From positions 158,221 to 222,220 of the forward strand of contig NZ_JAJOYU010000003.1 of assembly GCF_021290985.1 (NCBI RefSeq): a stretch of DNA of 64,000 nucleotides, in the 5' to 3' direction. The notes under the pieces were generated by a model. The model searched no databases. It saw nothing but the letters and a program-made list of their open reading frames with translations, and was not told the origin of the DNA. Shown piece after piece: positions 62,472 to 64,000 of this stretch (its first letter is position 1; each line of letters opens with the position of its first letter). The DNA comes from Rheinheimera soli (GTDB lineage: Bacteria; Pseudomonadota; Gammaproteobacteria; Enterobacterales; Alteromonadaceae). Both the position numbers and the translations under genes were made by a program.

Positions 62472-63998
62472 ATGTCTGAACAGAATACTCCTATTGAAGA
62501 ACATCAGGACGTCAATAAACTGATTGCTGAGCGAAAACATAAGCTGGCCGGATTACGTGAACTGGGTAACCCATTTCCAAATGACTTTCGCCGTGATGCG
62601 ACTTCAGATCAGATCCATGCTCAGTACGAGCACCTGAGCAAAGAAGAGCTGGAAGAGAAAAAAATCCGTGTCACTGTGGCAGGTCGTATGATGCTGCGCC
62701 GTATTATGGGTAAAGCCAGTTTTACCACTATTCAGGACGTGGGCGGCAAGCTGCAGTTGTATGTAGCACGCGACAGTCTGGCAGAAAATGTCTACAACGA
62801 AGGTTTTAAAAAGTGGGATTTAGGTGACATAGTCGGTGGTAGCGGCGTGTTGTTTAAAACTCAGACCGGTGAGCTGACCGTCTGGTTAGACGAAATCCGT
62901 TTACTGACCAAAGCCCTGCGTCCATTGCCGGACAAATTCCATGGTTTAACCGATCAAGAAGCCTGTTACCGTCAGCGTTATTTAGATTTGATTGTGAACG
63001 ACCAGTCACGCAAAACCTTTTTAATTCGTTCAAAAACTGTGGCTTACATCCGTCAGTTTTTTAACAGCAAAGGCTTCTTAGAAGTAGAAACCCCAATGCT
63101 GCAAAGCATTCCTGGTGGTGCTTCGGCTCGTCCGTTCGAGACGCACCACAATGCGCTGGATATGCAAATGTTCCTGCGTATTGCTCCAGAGCTGTATTTA
63201 AAGCGTTTAGTGGTCGGTGGTTTTGAAAAGGTATTTGAGCTGAACCGTAACTTCCGTAACGAAGGCGTTTCAACCCGTCATAACCCTGAATTCACTATGC
63301 TGGAATTCTACTGGGCCTATGCCGATTACAACGATTTAATGGATATCACTGAAGAGTTATTCCGTGGTCTGGCGCAGTCTGTGCTGGGTACCACTGAAGT
63401 GCCTTACCAGGGTAACCTGTTTGACTTCGGTAAACCTTTTGCCCGTATGTCAGTGACTGAATCTATTCTGCACTACAACCCTGAAGTTAAACTCGAGCAG
63501 TTAACGACTCGTGAAGCAGTAGCTGAATTGGCCAAGTCGTTAGGCATTGAAGTTAAAGCCAACTATGGTCATGGCCGTATTCTGATGGAAGTCTTTGATG
63601 AGCTGGTCGAAACCAAGCTGCAACAACCTACTTTTATCACTGAGTACCCGGCAGAGATTTCTCCGCTGGCCCGTCGTAATGACCATAATCCGGAAATCAC
63701 AGACCGTTTTGAGTTCTTTATCGGTGGTCGTGAATTAGGCAATGGTTTTAGCGAATTAAACGATGCTGAAGATCAGGCTGAACGTTTCCGTGAGCAAGTT
63801 GCGCAAAAAGAAGCCGGTGATGATGAAGCCATGTACTACGACGAAGATTTCGTCACAGCGCTGGAACATGGTTTACCGCCAACTGCAGGTCAGGGTATTG
63901 GTATTGACCGTCTGGTGATGTTGCTGGCCGACGCGCCAAGCATCCGTGACGTCATTCTGTTCCCGCATATGCGCCATACCGACAAACAGGGTTCATAG
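62472..63998 (+). CDS. lysS: Lysyl-tRNA synthetase (class II)
   Basis: LysRS charges tRNA-Lys. The 508-residue protein has an N-terminal OB-fold anticodon-binding domain ([21 protein letters not shown] in parts) and a class II catalytic domain with motif 1 ([26 protein letters not shown], in pieces), motif 2 ([20 protein letters not shown]) and motif 3 ([15 protein letters not shown]). It ends with TAG at 63996-63998, two bases before the window edge. ATG follows CAGGAACTTATC. Confidence 0.97.
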   Translation: MSEQNTPIEEHQDVNKLIAERKHKLAGLRELGNPFPNDFRRDATSDQIHAQYEHLSKEELEEKKIRVTVAGRMMLRRIMGKASFTTIQDVGGKLQLYVARDSLAENVYNEGFKKWDLGDIVGGSGVLFKTQTGELTVWLDEIRLLTKALRPLPDKFHGLTDQEACYRQRYLDLIVNDQSRKTFLIRSKTVAYIRQFFNSKGFLEVETPMLQSIPGGASARPFETHHNALDMQMFLRIAPELYLKRLVVGGFEKVFELNRNFRNEGVSTRHNPEFTMLEFYWAYADYNDLMDITEELFRGLAQSVLGTTEVPYQGNLFDFGKPFARMSVTESILHYNPEVKLEQLTTREAVAELAKSLGIEVKANYGHGRILMEVFDELVETKLQQPTFITEYPAEISPLARRNDHNPEITDRFEFFIGGRELGNGFSELNDAEDQAERFREQVAQKEAGDDEAMYYDEDFVTALEHGLPPTAGQGIGIDRLVMLLADAPSIRDVILFPHMRHTDKQGS

Positions 63999-64000
63999 GA

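Overview
The window looks like core chromosome of a free-living gammaproteobacterium close to Rheinheimera and other Alteromonadales/Chromatiaceae relatives. This is inferred from protein character and gene order; no 16S rRNA gene is present. Coding density is high and base composition is even. Large parts keep the gene order known from E. coli. One block is bamD-rluD-pgeF-clpB. A second is corB / ccsA-like (ypjD) / ffh-rpsP-rimM-trmD-rplS, followed at a distance by aroF-tyrA and pheL-pheA. A third is fldB / xerD-dsbC-recJ-prfB-lysS. serB, a PilZ protein and radA sit together much as in Vibrio. I found no tRNA or rRNA gene, prophage, transposase or CRISPR array.

Layout. 0-9.4 kb: end of argS, pdxH, a TatD-type nuclease, ytjB and serB with an alpha/beta hydrolase, a large two-PilZ protein, and radA. 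9.4-16.9 kb: bamD, then rluD-pgeF-clpB with a heat-shock promoter before clpB, a PAS chemoreceptor and a CBS protein. 17-21.6 kb: gshA, a lipoprotein lytic transglycosylase, corB and a CcsA-like protein. 21.7-25.3 kb: the SRP/ribosome-maturation cluster. 25.3-28.9 kb: a spacer with a tandem repeat, a DnaJ-related protein, a ThrE-type exporter, a repeat-rich spacer, an HTH-REC regulator and a DUF3135 protein. 29-32.7 kb: aroF-tyrA under a TyrR-like box, mtgA and a small ORF. 32.9-37.7 kb: an Orn/Lys/Arg-type decarboxylase with an ARG-box-like palindrome upstream, a LOG protein and a beta-CASP nuclease. 37.7-42.3 kb: a periplasmic binding protein, pheA with a leader-peptide attenuator, and a penicillin-acylase-family enzyme. 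42.3-46.6 kb: cytochrome b, cytochrome c' and a GGDEF/EAL protein. 46.7-52.8 kb: two exported amidohydrolase-fold proteins and an M28 peptidase. 52.8-64 kb: a double-receiver protein, a SUI1 protein, a GAF-like protein, tyrB, a binding protein and the fldB to lysS cluster.

Regulation visible in the DNA includes the +1 programmed frameshift in prfB, the pheL-type attenuator, a TyrR box, an ARG-box-like palindrome and sigma-32-type promoters. Aromatic amino-acid metabolism is well represented: aroF, tyrA, pheA and tyrB.

Stretches over about 300 bases without a gene are three. 27437-27873 is filled by a 186-bp element with inverted termini and a set of hairpins. 28907-29254 holds the aroF promoter and TyrR box, and I see nothing else in its first 200 bases. 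32651-32955 holds a palindrome, an operator-like dyad and the ARG-box-like site. A repeated intergenic element with TTATACCC/GGGTATAA ends occurs three times (9447, 27452, 54151). No clearly new system is evident. The best leads are the repeat family, the paired partly metal-less amidohydrolases with the peptidase, the HTH-REC regulator, and two hairpin loci that could end minus-strand small RNAs.
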